Assembly: GCA_964481475.1 (NCBI GenBank) | Contig: CAYZTG010000001.1 | Span: 1-64,000, forward strand | Direction: 5' to 3' | DNA from: DUQU01 sp964481475 | Lineage (GTDB): Bacteria > Bacillota_I > Bacilli_A > Acholeplasmatales > UBA5453 | DNA: 64,000 nt | Part shown: in pieces, positions 51,112 to 60,154 of the stretch | How the letters are laid out: each line of letters opens with the position of its first letter | How positions within the stretch are numbered: the stretch's first letter is position 1 | Made by a program: the position numbers and the translations under genes | The notes under the pieces: generated by a model | Database searches by the model: none | Seen by the model: only the letters and a program-made list of their open reading frames with translations | What the model was told of the DNA's origin: nothing

Positions 51112-51140
51112 AACACTTCTTTAAAGAGGTGTTTTTTTTA
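51112..51140 (+). terminator. Intrinsic terminator after rpsT
   Basis: AACACTTCT / AGAGGTGTT stem of 9 pairs, one of them G-T, with a 4-base loop and T run. Confidence 0.88.
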
Positions 51141-51797
51141 TTCAACAATCTTTAATCTTCTACCATCTTGCGCCTTATATACAACATGAGGCGCTTTAAA
51201 ATTACTAGGACCGTATTTAGGATTATAACCTATCACATTTACATAGGCATTTAAACGGTCTTTTTCTTGCTGCATTTTCATTAAGACATCGTAAGTCATT
51301 TTAACGTCTTCCAATGCTCTGTGGGCATCATCCCTGTAAACATTATAAGTCTTACTAGCACTTTCAAGTCTGTGTGGAAATGGATGTCTATCTTTATAAA
51401 TTGCCATTACATCCAACATGTCATTTGTAATAAAAAAATTATGTTGTTGTTTATATCTTCTATATAATGTTGTTAAAAAACCATAATCAAAAGAAATATT
51501 ATAAGCAACTAAAAGAGGCTGTTTTGACATTAGTTGATCAAATAAAAGAAAAGCTTCTAATTCAGAAATACCATCTTTGTGTAACATTTCATCGGTAATA
51601 TTAGTAATCTCTGTAATTTTGGGGTCTAATGGTTCTTCTTGTTTAATTAATACGGAAAGTTCCTCTTCAATTTCAAAAATACCACCAACATTCTTAAGTA
51701 ACAAAGCTCCTATTTCAATAATATTGTTTGTGAACGGCGAAAGACCAGTAGTTTCAAAATCGAAAACCAACATATAATTATAATTATTTAATGTCAT
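51138..51797 (-). CDS. DEDDh 3'-5' exonuclease (DnaQ/PolC epsilon-like)
   Basis: 219 residues from the ATG at 51797 (GGGGGAG upstream); a TTG four codons earlier is possible. The DEDDh motifs are FDFETTGLSPFTNNIIEIGA (Exo I), YNISFDYGFL (Exo II) and HRALEDVKMTYDVL (Exo III, with His). The C-terminus is short and lacks a polymerase or helicase domain. It may be a stand-alone proofreading or RNA-processing exonuclease. It overlaps holA by 14 nt, so it is the last gene of the operon carrying the polymerase III delta subunit, which favours a replication or repair role. Confidence 0.88.
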   Translation of the reverse strand: MTLNNYNYMLVFDFETTGLSPFTNNIIEIGALLLKNVGGIFEIEEELSVLIKQEEPLDPKITEITNITDEMLHKDGISELEAFLLFDQLMSKQPLLVAYNISFDYGFLTTLYRRYKQQHNFFITNDMLDVMAIYKDRHPFPHRLESASKTYNVYRDDAHRALEDVKMTYDVLMKMQQEKDRLNAYVNVIGYNPKYGPSNFKAPHVVYKAQDGRRLKIVE

Positions 51798-52755
51798 ATT
51801 CTCCCCCAATTACTTTAAGCAACCATAACTCTAAACCAAGTTTTTTATCAATTGCTCCACTTTTTATTTCAAAATCTAAATTAGATAAAGACTCATAATA
51901 CTTATTTAAAACATCACTATTTAATCCATTTGCATTTTTAATAATATAAAATGCCTTTCCTGTCGAAACATCAAAATAATCTTTTATTTCATGTTGGCGA
52001 TAACCTTTTTCCAATAATCTCTTCGTAGTAATTAATTGTTTAAATTCACTTGCTATTCTGCTAATAATATTGACTGAATCCTCATTTTTAACTAATAAAT
52101 CATAATAGATTTCTAACATTCTTTTTTTGTTTCCAGCAATAATCGCATTAGTCAACTCAAAAATATTATCTTCTAAATTTCTAGGCACGAGCATTTTAAT
52201 ATCTTTTAAATCTATCTTTTTATTATCATATGCAAATAACTCTAATTTTTCAATTTCCTTATGCATTAAATGAAGTTGAAAATTAACTCTTTCTAAAAGT
52301 TCTTTAATTGCATCATCTTCAATTTTATAACCTTTACTATTAAAATAACTTTTTATATAAGGCTCATATTCATCTTTTTTCATTACTTCAATTCCTTCAA
52401 AGCGGATATACTTCTTCGCTTCTTTAGAAATCTCTAATGTTTCATTGATTGGCTTATCAATAATAAAAATAAGCGTTGTGTCTTCTTTAGGATTTTTAAA
52501 ATATTGAATTAAAGGTGTTAAATCATCTGTCCTCTTTTCATAAAAAAACCAAGGATTTTTCACCTTAATTACCTTTTCATCTGAAAGTAAACTAACCGTC
52601 ATTATTTCCTCGATAAACTCGAAAACATCGGTTTCACTCAAATCATAAGTTATCACATTAAATGGTTCAACATTTAAGTTGCTAATAATTTGTGTTACTT
52701 TGTCTTCTATTAAAAAAAGATCTTCGCCAGTAATAGCATATAAATAATCACTCAT
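51784..52755 (-). CDS. holA: DNA polymerase III subunit delta
   Basis: 323 residues with the three-domain clamp-loader fold of HolA (B. subtilis YqeN). Visible features: the N-terminal ITGEDLFLIEDKV, the SLLSDEKVIKVKNPWFF stretch that touches the sliding clamp, and the helical collar with NIISRIASEFKQLI. No P-loop, as expected for delta. Gene order comEC-holA (yqeN) opposite rpsT is the same as in B. subtilis. Confidence 0.92.
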   Translation of the reverse strand: MSDYLYAITGEDLFLIEDKVTQIISNLNVEPFNVITYDLSETDVFEFIEEIMTVSLLSDEKVIKVKNPWFFYEKRTDDLTPLIQYFKNPKEDTTLIFIIDKPINETLEISKEAKKYIRFEGIEVMKKDEYEPYIKSYFNSKGYKIEDDAIKELLERVNFQLHLMHKEIEKLELFAYDNKKIDLKDIKMLVPRNLEDNIFELTNAIIAGNKKRMLEIYYDLLVKNEDSVNIISRIASEFKQLITTKRLLEKGYRQHEIKDYFDVSTGKAFYIIKNANGLNSDVLNKYYESLSNLDFEIKSGAIDKKLGLELWLLKVIGGEYDIK

Positions 52756-52776
52756 TTTAATTACCTCTAACCGTTA

Positions 52777-54849
52777 TTATACACTAAAACTCTCTTTTTG
52801 TATAACAAAACTATTAGTTAAACTCCGGAAATTATACTTTCTAATAATTATTGTTTGACTCTCTTTGGTCTTTAAAACTTTAATATTTTCTAAGGCTAAT
52901 CGATCTAGTGTCTCCGGATGGGGATGATTATAATAATTTAGTCCATAACTAATAATTGCTACATCTGGTTTAACAACTCGGAGAAACTCTAAACTAGTAC
53001 TATTATTTGCCCCATGGTGACTCACATGTAAATAATCACTCTTTAAGTCACTTCCATATTTAACTAAGTCTTTTTCTCTTTTAAAGCCGCTATCACCAGT
53101 AAATAAATAACTTTGTCCATCCATCATCACTTTTAAAACTAAAGAATTATCATTGTCATTAAAATAATCTTTTTCCGGACCAAAAACTTTAATAATTACA
53201 TCTCCGCAAACAAACTCATCATTAACCGCACTTAATAAATTATATTCATGCAGTTTTTCCTTTAGACCTGATCGATCATAACTATTTAAGTAAAGATTAT
53301 GAACTTTAAAATTTGCCAAAATTAACAAGAGATCAGCACTATGATCTAAATCACCGTGAGTAATGAATAAATAATCAATTTCGATTGCTCCTTGAGTACT
53401 CAAAAAGTCATATGTGCCTTTGTTACAATCAATCAAAATATTTGCTTTATTAAAGGGTCTACTGATAAATGTTGCATCACCTTGATTAACATCTAAAAAG
53501 TAAAGATAACCTTGAGGATTTAAAAAAGGGTATAAATACGCTATCAGCATAAAAAGGCCTATATAAAAGCTTCTCTTAACTATTAACTTGTTATTTTTCC
53601 CTAATAATAAAAACACTAAAAGAAAAAGATAAATAATAATAGATGTTAAAGAAAGATAATGAATCTTAATAAAAGTCCCCTTAGAAACATAAGTCACAAA
53701 CTCATTAAAACTGGTTAATAAGTAATTAGACATAGGAGCAATAATTTTAATCAATGATAATACAACTAATGGTAAAATAAAGACTGAAAATAAATAAGAA
53801 ATTAGTAACGAGATAGGCAAGCTTATAATTAATAAACCACCATTAAAATTTATTAAAAAAGGAATTGAAACCAAAAATGCAATTAAAGACATTTTAAAAT
53901 AATTAGCATCTATTAAAATAATAAAAAAACTTACTAAAAATGATAATATAAAACTATAGTTGTATCGAAGATAAGGATTAATCAACATTATTAAGAAACT
54001 AAGACTAATTGCATCTAAAGCAGTTATACTCTCTTCTTTAAAAATCCTCATTAATAGATACATAAGATATGCTCTTTTCAAACTAATAGGAAAGGCGATT
54101 ATAATCCCATAAATTGTTAAAATTGTAATTATTATTATTGTCTTTTTATTAAATCTGCTTAACGCCCTTTCTAACATCGACACTAAAATTGTTAAATGCA
54201 GTCCTGATAAAGCGAAAAGATGGCTAATACCTACTTTAGAAAGAGCTTTTTTAAAATCACCCTCAAAATCATTATCAGCAAAAATTAGTGTTTTTATGTA
54301 TAATCTTGCTTCCTCAGGATAATCATCAAAAAGACTCAAACAATAATATTTTATTTTTGAAATTGTAAACTTATTGTTAACTACTTTAAACTCTTTTACA
54401 TTTAACTTATAAAAAATTCGCAAACTATTATAGTATTTTTTTTGATTAAAGCCCCCAGGAACCTTTTCTTTTGTAAAAGTTGTTTGCTCAAAATCAATCT
54501 CTAAAACATCACCAATGTTTAAATACTCCTTCTCATAAAACAAGTACTTCCTGCTCTTTTGCTTAACAATATAAGTATAATAGTCATTACCTTCTTTTCT
54601 TTCAGTAATAATAAAATTACTACTATCTGGTAATTGTTTAGGTAAGTAATTAGTAATCACTAGGATTATAAAGAAAAATATCCCCAACAATAAGACTTTC
54701 TTTTTACTTTGATACCTTTTTATCAAAAAGTAAAAAGGAATATATAAAAGTAAAAAATAAAACCTTTCATAACTAATTAAGGCAATTAAAACACTTAAAG
54801 CATAATAGTGAAGATAGTTAAACGGTAATAAAGTCTTTAATCTTTTCAT
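52777..54849 (-). CDS. comEC: DNA uptake channel protein ComEC/Rec2
   Basis: 690 residues. An N-terminal membrane and soluble region (DUF4131-like) is followed by the Competence core with several helices (GISHLFALSGLHLTILVSM is the family signature). A C-terminal metallo-beta-lactamase-like domain shows LDVNQGDATFI, THGDLDHS, LFTGDSG and HVSHHGANNS with NHPHPE, so the nuclease site seems complete. ComEC forms the channel for single-stranded DNA entry and may degrade the other strand. It overlaps comEA by 32 nt. No other competence gene is in the window. Confidence 0.95.
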   Translation of the reverse strand: MKRLKTLLPFNYLHYYALSVLIALISYERFYFLLLYIPFYFLIKRYQSKKKVLLLGIFFFIILVITNYLPKQLPDSSNFIITERKEGNDYYTYIVKQKSRKYLFYEKEYLNIGDVLEIDFEQTTFTKEKVPGGFNQKKYYNSLRIFYKLNVKEFKVVNNKFTISKIKYYCLSLFDDYPEEARLYIKTLIFADNDFEGDFKKALSKVGISHLFALSGLHLTILVSMLERALSRFNKKTIIIITILTIYGIIIAFPISLKRAYLMYLLMRIFKEESITALDAISLSFLIMLINPYLRYNYSFILSFLVSFFIILIDANYFKMSLIAFLVSIPFLINFNGGLLIISLPISLLISYLFSVFILPLVVLSLIKIIAPMSNYLLTSFNEFVTYVSKGTFIKIHYLSLTSIIIYLFLLVFLLLGKNNKLIVKRSFYIGLFMLIAYLYPFLNPQGYLYFLDVNQGDATFISRPFNKANILIDCNKGTYDFLSTQGAIEIDYLFITHGDLDHSADLLLILANFKVHNLYLNSYDRSGLKEKLHEYNLLSAVNDEFVCGDVIIKVFGPEKDYFNDNDNSLVLKVMMDGQSYLFTGDSGFKREKDLVKYGSDLKSDYLHVSHHGANNSTSLEFLRVVKPDVAIISYGLNYYNHPHPETLDRLALENIKVLKTKESQTIIIRKYNFRSLTNSFVIQKESFSV

Positions 54850-55321
54850 AAGTGGCTTCTTTAATACCCGAGATATTCATTATTTCTAAAATAGTTTTAA
54901 ATAATCCATATTTACTTCGGTATTCAATAATTTCTAAAGCTTTTGCTTCGCCAATACCGGGAAGAGTCATTAACTCTTCTTTAGTTGCATAATTAAGATT
55001 AACTTTACCTGTTTGTTCACTTTGTTCTTTGCTCAATATAAAAGGGATATGGTAAGTTTTATTTTCAATTAGATAGTCAGCTAAATTAAAACTACTAATG
55101 TCTGCTTCTCCTTTTAATATTTTTGCGAGACTCAATAATTCGCCAATTGTCATCTCTTTAGAAACAACCTTTTTCCCAGGATAAAAAACAGCACCACTAA
55201 CCATAACTTCAATTGTCTCCGTTGGAGTTATAATCTCATCTTGTTGCTTATTTGGTTTAATAAAAACGATTAATAATATTATAAAACAAAAAAGAATATA
55301 TATTTTAATAGCAGCTTTCAT
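54818..55321 (-). CDS. comEA: DNA receptor ComEA
   Basis: 167 residues. One N-terminal membrane helix (about 5-20) anchors it with the rest outside. An SLBB-like domain (VMVSGAVFYPGKKVV) is followed by a helix-hairpin-helix DNA-binding domain (VNLNYATKEELMTLPGIGEAKALEIIEYR, with a second hairpin near the end). ComEA binds double-stranded DNA at the membrane and passes it to ComEC. GGTGAT precedes the ATG. Confidence 0.94.
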   Translation of the reverse strand: MKAAIKIYILFCFIILLIVFIKPNKQQDEIITPTETIEVMVSGAVFYPGKKVVSKEMTIGELLSLAKILKGEADISSFNLADYLIENKTYHIPFILSKEQSEQTGKVNLNYATKEELMTLPGIGEAKALEIIEYRSKYGLFKTILEIMNISGIKEATYEKIKDFITV

Positions 55322-55370
55322 TATATCACCGCTTAATATATATTCTTTTCTTATTAATTTACTTTAAAAT

Positions 55371-55691
55371 TTAAATTTCTAATTTCTTAAATCCAATAAA
55401 TTTATCATTAAAGCCATAAAACTCTCTTTCATCGCTTTCAAAAACATGAATAATAACTTCCCCACAATCTATTAATAACCAACTAGAAGACTTCCCTTCA
55501 ATACCATTAATGTTATAGGTGTTTTTTAGTTCTTGTTTTAAATAGCCGACTAAAGCATTTGCTTGTCTTTTCGTTCCCGTACCAATAATTACATATTGAT
55601 AAAATGGCGATTTATTTTCTAAATCATATCCTTTTAAATCCTTTAAATTAACTTGATCTAATGCATTAAATATTTTTTGTAGCAATTCCAT
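55371..55691 (-). CDS. rsfS: Ribosome silencing factor RsfS
   Basis: 106 residues, the normal length for RsfS (YqeL). It binds uL14 and blocks joining of the subunits under starvation. Signatures are LKGYDLENKSPFYQYVIIGTGTKRQ and the C-terminal WLLIDCGEVIIHVFESDEREFYG. The start overlaps the yqeK end by 26 nt, as in the conserved yqeK-yqeL pair. Confidence 0.95.
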   Translation of the reverse strand: MELLQKIFNALDQVNLKDLKGYDLENKSPFYQYVIIGTGTKRQANALVGYLKQELKNTYNINGIEGKSSSWLLIDCGEVIIHVFESDEREFYGFNDKFIGFKKLEI

Positions 55692-56244
55692 TTTTTTGAT
55701 GTTTCTCCTTGTAATAATTATATACTTTTATTTGACTTGGATGTGGTTTAAAACCTTTGTTTAAAACATGACTCATCGTTTCTTCAATAGCTTTTAAATA
55801 ACTGCCAAGCAAATCATTTAACGCTAGTTGATAAACAACTACTGCACTTTTGTGTGTTCTATTTTTCTCACAAAAATCACTGACACATAAAATCATTGTT
55901 TCCTTAGTCATCTCTATTTTACCCCAAAGATGATATTTTACACACTCCAAAATGTTTTCATCACTAATTGAGTAGCTTTTTTCTATTAATGCTGCTGCTG
56001 AATAAGCATGATACATAAATGGTTCCAAACTATCAAACAAATGTTTATCATCAATTAACTCTTGGTGTTCCTTATTTGAAAGCATTTTTGTAATATCATG
56101 TAAATAAGCGCTAGTTTCTAAGACATTTAAATCAGCTCCATATCTCTTCCCTAGCTCAAGTGCTCTTTCAACTACTCCATAAGTATGTTTTATTCTTATT
56201 GGATCATCCTTTAATGAAGTCAACATTATTTTCTTATAATCCAT
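55666..56244 (-). CDS. yqeK: YqeK-family HD phosphohydrolase (symmetrical Ap4A hydrolase)
   Basis: 192 residues with an HD domain: RIKHTYGVVERALELG, AYLHDITKM and MYHAYSAAALIEKSY, then VKYHLWGKIEMT. YqeK enzymes split Ap4A to two ADP. It overlaps both yqeH (11 nt) and rsfS (26 nt). In B. subtilis aroE, yhbY and nadD lie between yqeH and yqeK; they are all missing here. Confidence 0.92.
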   Translation of the reverse strand: MDYKKIMLTSLKDDPIRIKHTYGVVERALELGKRYGADLNVLETSAYLHDITKMLSNKEHQELIDDKHLFDSLEPFMYHAYSAAALIEKSYSISDENILECVKYHLWGKIEMTKETMILCVSDFCEKNRTHKSAVVVYQLALNDLLGSYLKAIEETMSHVLNKGFKPHPSQIKVYNYYKEKHQKNGIATKNI

Positions 56245-57259
56245 TAATAACCTCTTTACTAATTAAAACATTAGCCTTTAAAGGCTTTAAAATTTCAATC
56301 GTCATTGGTCCTTTTACAACCAAATAACCTAAGTCCATTAAATTAATTAAATACTTCTCGTTTTCAAGTTTAAAAGTAACAGTCTCAAATTCACTATAAG
56401 TTGGTGTAAAAAGTTCTCCTTGATGTTTCTTAAAAAGTTGGTGGACATTTCCTCTTTTAGTACGATGCAATTTTAGTTTGTCACCGTAAAAAACAAAACT
56501 ACCACTCCCTTTTACTATAGAAACAATAAATAATCCAAACACAATTACACTTTGGTTTTCAGTTAACTGATAAACAAATGGCTTTAATTTTTCAGGAATT
56601 AATTTATAATAATTTGCAAAATCTAAGTAATCACTAATAAATCCTTCTAAATAAATACCAGGCGTGTCATATAAAGTAAAATCTTTAGTTTCAAGTTTTA
56701 AAAAATCCTTTGTTAATCCTGGCTTTTTTGAGGAAAGAATCATACTATCTAATTGATAGTAACTAGCAATTTTATTGCTTAAAGTTGATTTACCACTATT
56801 TTGTAAGCCAATCAAATATACTTCCTTGAATTGATAATGATTAATTGTTTGAATAAAGTCAATCAAATATTTTCCTTTTAGAGCAGAAATAGGCATAATT
56901 TCTATAAAATTTCTTAGTTCTTTAGGATATTGTTTCTTTAAGTCATCAATCATGTTATCAAAATTTACTGTTTTAGGCAATAAATCAATATGATTAATCA
57001 AAAGAATCATTTTATTGTTATAAAAGTTGTTTAAATTATACATAAATAAAGTATTTAAATGTAATGCTGAAACAAGGTAAACAATTAAACCGTTAGCAAA
57101 GATTTTAGGGAAATGCGTTTTTTCTAGTTGATGTTTATCAATCATATAATGTTTTAGTTGAAAACAGTTATAACAAAGATCATGTTCTAAATTCAAAACA
57201 TAACCCGCTTTATTTTGATCTTCAGTTTGCAGCACAAGACCGCAGCCTTTACATTTCAT
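56234..57259 (-). CDS. yqeH: Circularly permuted ribosome-biogenesis GTPase YqeH
   Basis: 341 residues. An N-terminal zinc finger (CKGCG ... CYNC) is followed by a permuted GTPase whose NHIDLLPK (G4) comes before the P-loop GLQNSGKSTLSNKI (G1), then KPGLTKDF and DTPG. The C-terminal part matches the YqeH/NOA1 RNA-binding region. It helps 30S assembly. It overlaps yqeG by 11 nt. Confidence 0.94.
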   Translation of the reverse strand: MKCKGCGLVLQTEDQNKAGYVLNLEHDLCYNCFQLKHYMIDKHQLEKTHFPKIFANGLIVYLVSALHLNTLFMYNLNNFYNNKMILLINHIDLLPKTVNFDNMIDDLKKQYPKELRNFIEIMPISALKGKYLIDFIQTINHYQFKEVYLIGLQNSGKSTLSNKIASYYQLDSMILSSKKPGLTKDFLKLETKDFTLYDTPGIYLEGFISDYLDFANYYKLIPEKLKPFVYQLTENQSVIVFGLFIVSIVKGSGSFVFYGDKLKLHRTKRGNVHQLFKKHQGELFTPTYSEFETVTFKLENEKYLINLMDLGYLVVKGPMTIEILKPLKANVLISKEVINGL

Positions 57260-57800
57260 AATTAGTTAAAACCTCATCATAGATAGTTTGATAATTCTTC
57301 TTTAATTTCTTAATCAATTTAGTTTCACGGTAGCGATTAATTCTCGTTGTCCAAGCATCAGTAATTTCCTTAACTGGCGCAACCAAAATAGTATAAAAAC
57401 CCATTTTGTTCCCACCATAAATATCTGTAAAAAACTGATCTCCAATCACAGACACTTCTTCCTTTAGATAGTTTCTACTTGCGAGTCTTAATGCTTTTTT
57501 ATAACCTCTTTTTAGTGGTTTAAAAGCTTTATAAACATAATTATAGTTTTGCGAACTTGCAAACAAAGATACTCTTTTAAAATTATTATTAGAAACTAGG
57601 ATTATTTCAAAGCCTAGATTATCTAAATTTTTGTAAAGTTCTTCTACTTTTTTAGTTGGTAATGGTTCATCATAAGCGACTAAAGTATTATCAACATCAA
57701 TTAAAAGTAATTTTATTCCTTGGGATTTTAAGCTTAAAAAATCGATTTCAAAAACCGATTTATAGTATTTGTTGGGTATTTTTTTAAGTATTCCCCTCAT
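57249..57800 (-). CDS. yqeG: YqeG-family HAD phosphatase
   Basis: 183 residues of the HAD IIIA subfamily. LLLIDVDNTLVAYDEPLP contains the nucleophile Asp and acid Asp, ILVSNNNFKRV is motif II, FKPLKRGYKKAL gives the Lys, and VIGDQFFTDIYGGNKMG is the metal-binding end. The physiological substrate is unknown; the family is conserved in front of yqeH. Start and stop overlap the neighbours (TAATG with greA). Confidence 0.93.
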   Translation of the reverse strand: MRGILKKIPNKYYKSVFEIDFLSLKSQGIKLLLIDVDNTLVAYDEPLPTKKVEELYKNLDNLGFEIILVSNNNFKRVSLFASSQNYNYVYKAFKPLKRGYKKALRLASRNYLKEEVSVIGDQFFTDIYGGNKMGFYTILVAPVKEITDAWTTRINRYRETKLIKKLKKNYQTIYDEVLTNYEM

Positions 57801-58279
57801 TAAGCAATTTCTAGAACTTCAACGTGGAAAGATTTACCATTTTCCAGCCTTACTAAAACATTTTCTCCTACTTCTAAACCAACAATTGCTTTCCCTACAG
57901 GAGAGTCAATTGAAATTAAGTTTAACGTTGGATTAGCTTCAATAGTTCCAACTAAACGATAAATTGCTTCTTTTTCTTTTTCAATAAATTTTATTTTTAC
58001 TGTTTTTCCAATTTGAACTTTATCATCAGAAGATGCTACTCTAATAATTTTATGATTTTCTAAAATGTTTTCAATTTCTTTAATTCGTGCTTCAGTTCTT
58101 GCTTGTGCTTCTCTAGCGGCATCATAATCAGCATTTTCTGATAAATCACCTTGAGCACGAGCTTCTTGAAGTTGTTTAACTACTTCTGGTCTTTTAACAT
58201 CTTTTAATTCATCAAGCTCTTGAGTAAGTTTTAATAGCCCTTCTTTAGTTAATTCAAATTGTTGTTTTATTTTTGACAA
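57800..58279 (-). CDS. greA: Transcript cleavage factor GreA
   Basis: 159 residues. The N-terminal coiled coil has LTKEGLLKLTQELDELK and EARAQGDLSENADYDAAREAQ, which includes the acidic tip that enters the polymerase channel. The C-terminal FKBP-like domain ends with SPVGKAIVGLEVGENVLV. The start is TTG at 58279, with AGGAGG eight bases upstream; no ATG is available. It begins the run greA-yqeG-yqeH-yqeK-rsfS-comEA-comEC-holA-exonuclease. Confidence 0.96.
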   Translation of the reverse strand: MSKIKQQFELTKEGLLKLTQELDELKDVKRPEVVKQLQEARAQGDLSENADYDAAREAQARTEARIKEIENILENHKIIRVASSDDKVQIGKTVKIKFIEKEKEAIYRLVGTIEANPTLNLISIDSPVGKAIVGLEVGENVLVRLENGKSFHVEVLEIA

Positions 58280-58311
58280 TTTGGATTCCTCCTCTTTTAT
58301 TTACTTCGTTT

Positions 58312-58340
58312 ATTATACATCATCTTTTAATATATTAAAA
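58312..58340 (-). promoter_or_regulatory. Candidate promoter of greA
   Basis: TATAAT on the minus strand (58312-58317), 33 bases before the TTG start, with only a weak -35 (TTTTAA, 17 bases upstream). Confidence 0.4.
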
Positions 58341-58982
58341 GTGAATAATTAGCTTTCTTAACTTTTTCTCTACTATTGGGTAGTTTGGATATAATTTAGC
58401 TAATAATTCATAAAACGGTTTTTGATGATTAAAGACTTTTTGATGGGCATATTCATGCATTAAAACATAATAGGCATATTCTTTATCTAAAGCCGCTAAT
58501 AAAGTGTTTAGAGTAATATAATGTTTTTTTGTTTGGTATGATCCATACTTGCTTTTTAATTTTTTATATTTAATATCAACCCATATTAAATTATTGTTTG
58601 ATAGAGTTTGGATTACTTCGTCTTTAATTTTATTAATATATTTTTTTAACTCTTGTTTATATATTTCACCTTTATAGTCAAAATCTTCAGTAGTATTGAT
58701 AATTATTTTACTATCATCAAGACGATAGCTAAAATGGTCATTATTAAGAGACACTTGATATCTTTTACCCCACAACATAAAATAGTTATCATCATTTGAG
58801 GTTGTTTTAAAGTAGTAGTCATCAAAATTACTTTCAATTTTTCCTAAGACTCCTTTTAAAGACATTCTTTTACTTAAATGAATTTCTAAAAATCCATTTT
58901 TAGGTTTTAAATAAGAATGTTTATTACTAGTAAAAATGACTTTATAGTTAAGTTCTTTGTTATCTTTAATTAAAGTTTTCAT
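58335..58982 (-). CDS. YgjP/DUF45-type zinc metallopeptidase-like protein
   Basis: 215 residues. The zinc site is VLMHEYAHQKVFNHQKPFYELL, a HExxH followed five residues later by a third His, as in the YgjP/WLM (DUF45) group. The N-terminal half has beta-hairpins typical of that family (FLEIHLSKRM). E. coli YgjP has been linked to UTP pyrophosphatase activity, so the peptidase name is uncertain. It overlaps the U32 gene by 4 nt and takes the place held by udk in B. subtilis. Confidence 0.82.
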   Translation of the reverse strand: MKTLIKDNKELNYKVIFTSNKHSYLKPKNGFLEIHLSKRMSLKGVLGKIESNFDDYYFKTTSNDDNYFMLWGKRYQVSLNNDHFSYRLDDSKIIINTTEDFDYKGEIYKQELKKYINKIKDEVIQTLSNNNLIWVDIKYKKLKSKYGSYQTKKHYITLNTLLAALDKEYAYYVLMHEYAHQKVFNHQKPFYELLAKLYPNYPIVEKKLRKLIIHF

Positions 58983-60154
58983 TTTTTCCTTAACATATCA
59001 AAACTATTAACTTTAAATGGTATTTCTAAATAAACAACTTCTTTTGGATGTCTGGCTACTTCAATCTCTTCCAAATTAGCATTAAACAATTTCTTTAAAG
59101 TAAAACTCATTGGTTTTTTACTTGGCCCAAATATTTCTATTTCATCACCAACCCTAAAGTTATTTCTTTGCTCCACTTTAACTAAATTATTGATGTTTTC
59201 TAAAACAATTCCTACAAACATTTGATTAGGTATTTCTAGTTTACGGTTATACAATTGATCTAAGTTTGTTGGAAAAGAATTTAAAAACCCTTGTGATGCA
59301 AGTCTATTTTCAGCCTTACTAATTTCATTTTCATAAAATTGGAAGTCTTCAATATCTCCTTTTTCTTGATACTCATCAATTAACATCCGATAAGCATTAA
59401 CAACCGTCGCGATATAATGAACACTTTTCATTCTACCTTCAATTTTTAAAGACTGAACATTTGCTTGAATAAGATCCGGTATTAAAAAGACTGTCTGTAA
59501 ATCTTTAGATCCCATTGAAAACAGGATATCAGTAGAAATTTTTTCTTCTTCATCGTATAGATCATAAAGCCAACGACAACTATGAGCACAACCACCTCTA
59601 TTGGCATCTCTTAAAGTAAATGTGTTAGAAAGTGTGCATCTTCCGCTATAACTAGAACACATTCCACCATGAATAAAAACTTCAATTTCTAAACTAGTAT
59701 TGGCCGTAATTTCTTTTATCTCAGTTAATGAAAGTTCCCGAGCTAATACAATTCTAGTTGCTCCAAGATCTTGATAAAATTGAAATGCATACTTATTAGT
59801 AGTTGATTGTTGAGTTGAAATGTGGATTTCTAAGTTTGTATATTTTCGGGCGACACTTGCAATATAAGGACTTGCTACAATTATCGCATCAACTCTCGCT
59901 TTTTCTAAACCCTCTAAATAAGTTATTAAATCTGTTAGATTTTCGTTATGAGGTATAATATTTGTTGTTACATAAAGCTTTTTCCCTAGACTATGGGCAA
60001 ACTTTGCTCCTTCTTCAATATCTTTTAAAGAAAAGTTAGACGCTCGCGCCCTTAAACTAAATTCTTCACCGCCAATAAAACAAGCATCAGCACCATATAA
60101 ATAAGCTATTTTTAGTTTTTCTAAATCTCCAGCAGGAGCTAATAATTCAATCAT
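58979..60154 (-). CDS. trhP2: U32-family tRNA hydroxylase TrhP2 (YrrO)
   Basis: 391 residues. LLAPAGDLEKLKIAYLYGADACFIGG is the U32 start. The iron-sulfur Cys set is visible in GGMCSSYSGRCTLSN, GGCAHSCRW. In B. subtilis YrrN-YrrO (TrhP1-TrhP2) hydroxylate U34 of tRNAs to ho5U using prephenate as a cofactor source. The neighbours yrrN and yrrM are both present here and overlap, so this is the wobble uridine cassette and not a protease. Confidence 0.92.
   Translation of the reverse strand: MIELLAPAGDLEKLKIAYLYGADACFIGGEEFSLRARASNFSLKDIEEGAKFAHSLGKKLYVTTNIIPHNENLTDLITYLEGLEKARVDAIIVASPYIASVARKYTNLEIHISTQQSTTNKYAFQFYQDLGATRIVLARELSLTEIKEITANTSLEIEVFIHGGMCSSYSGRCTLSNTFTLRDANRGGCAHSCRWLYDLYDEEEKISTDILFSMGSKDLQTVFLIPDLIQANVQSLKIEGRMKSVHYIATVVNAYRMLIDEYQEKGDIEDFQFYENEISKAENRLASQGFLNSFPTNLDQLYNRKLEIPNQMFVGIVLENINNLVKVEQRNNFRVGDEIEIFGPSKKPMSFTLKKLFNANLEEIEVARHPKEVVYLEIPFKVNSFDMLRKK

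Noticed and set aside
58326..58342. TTTTAATATATTAAAA palindrome between greA and the YgjP-like gene
   Set aside because: Only A and T, no T run after it; common by chance in a genome this AT-rich.
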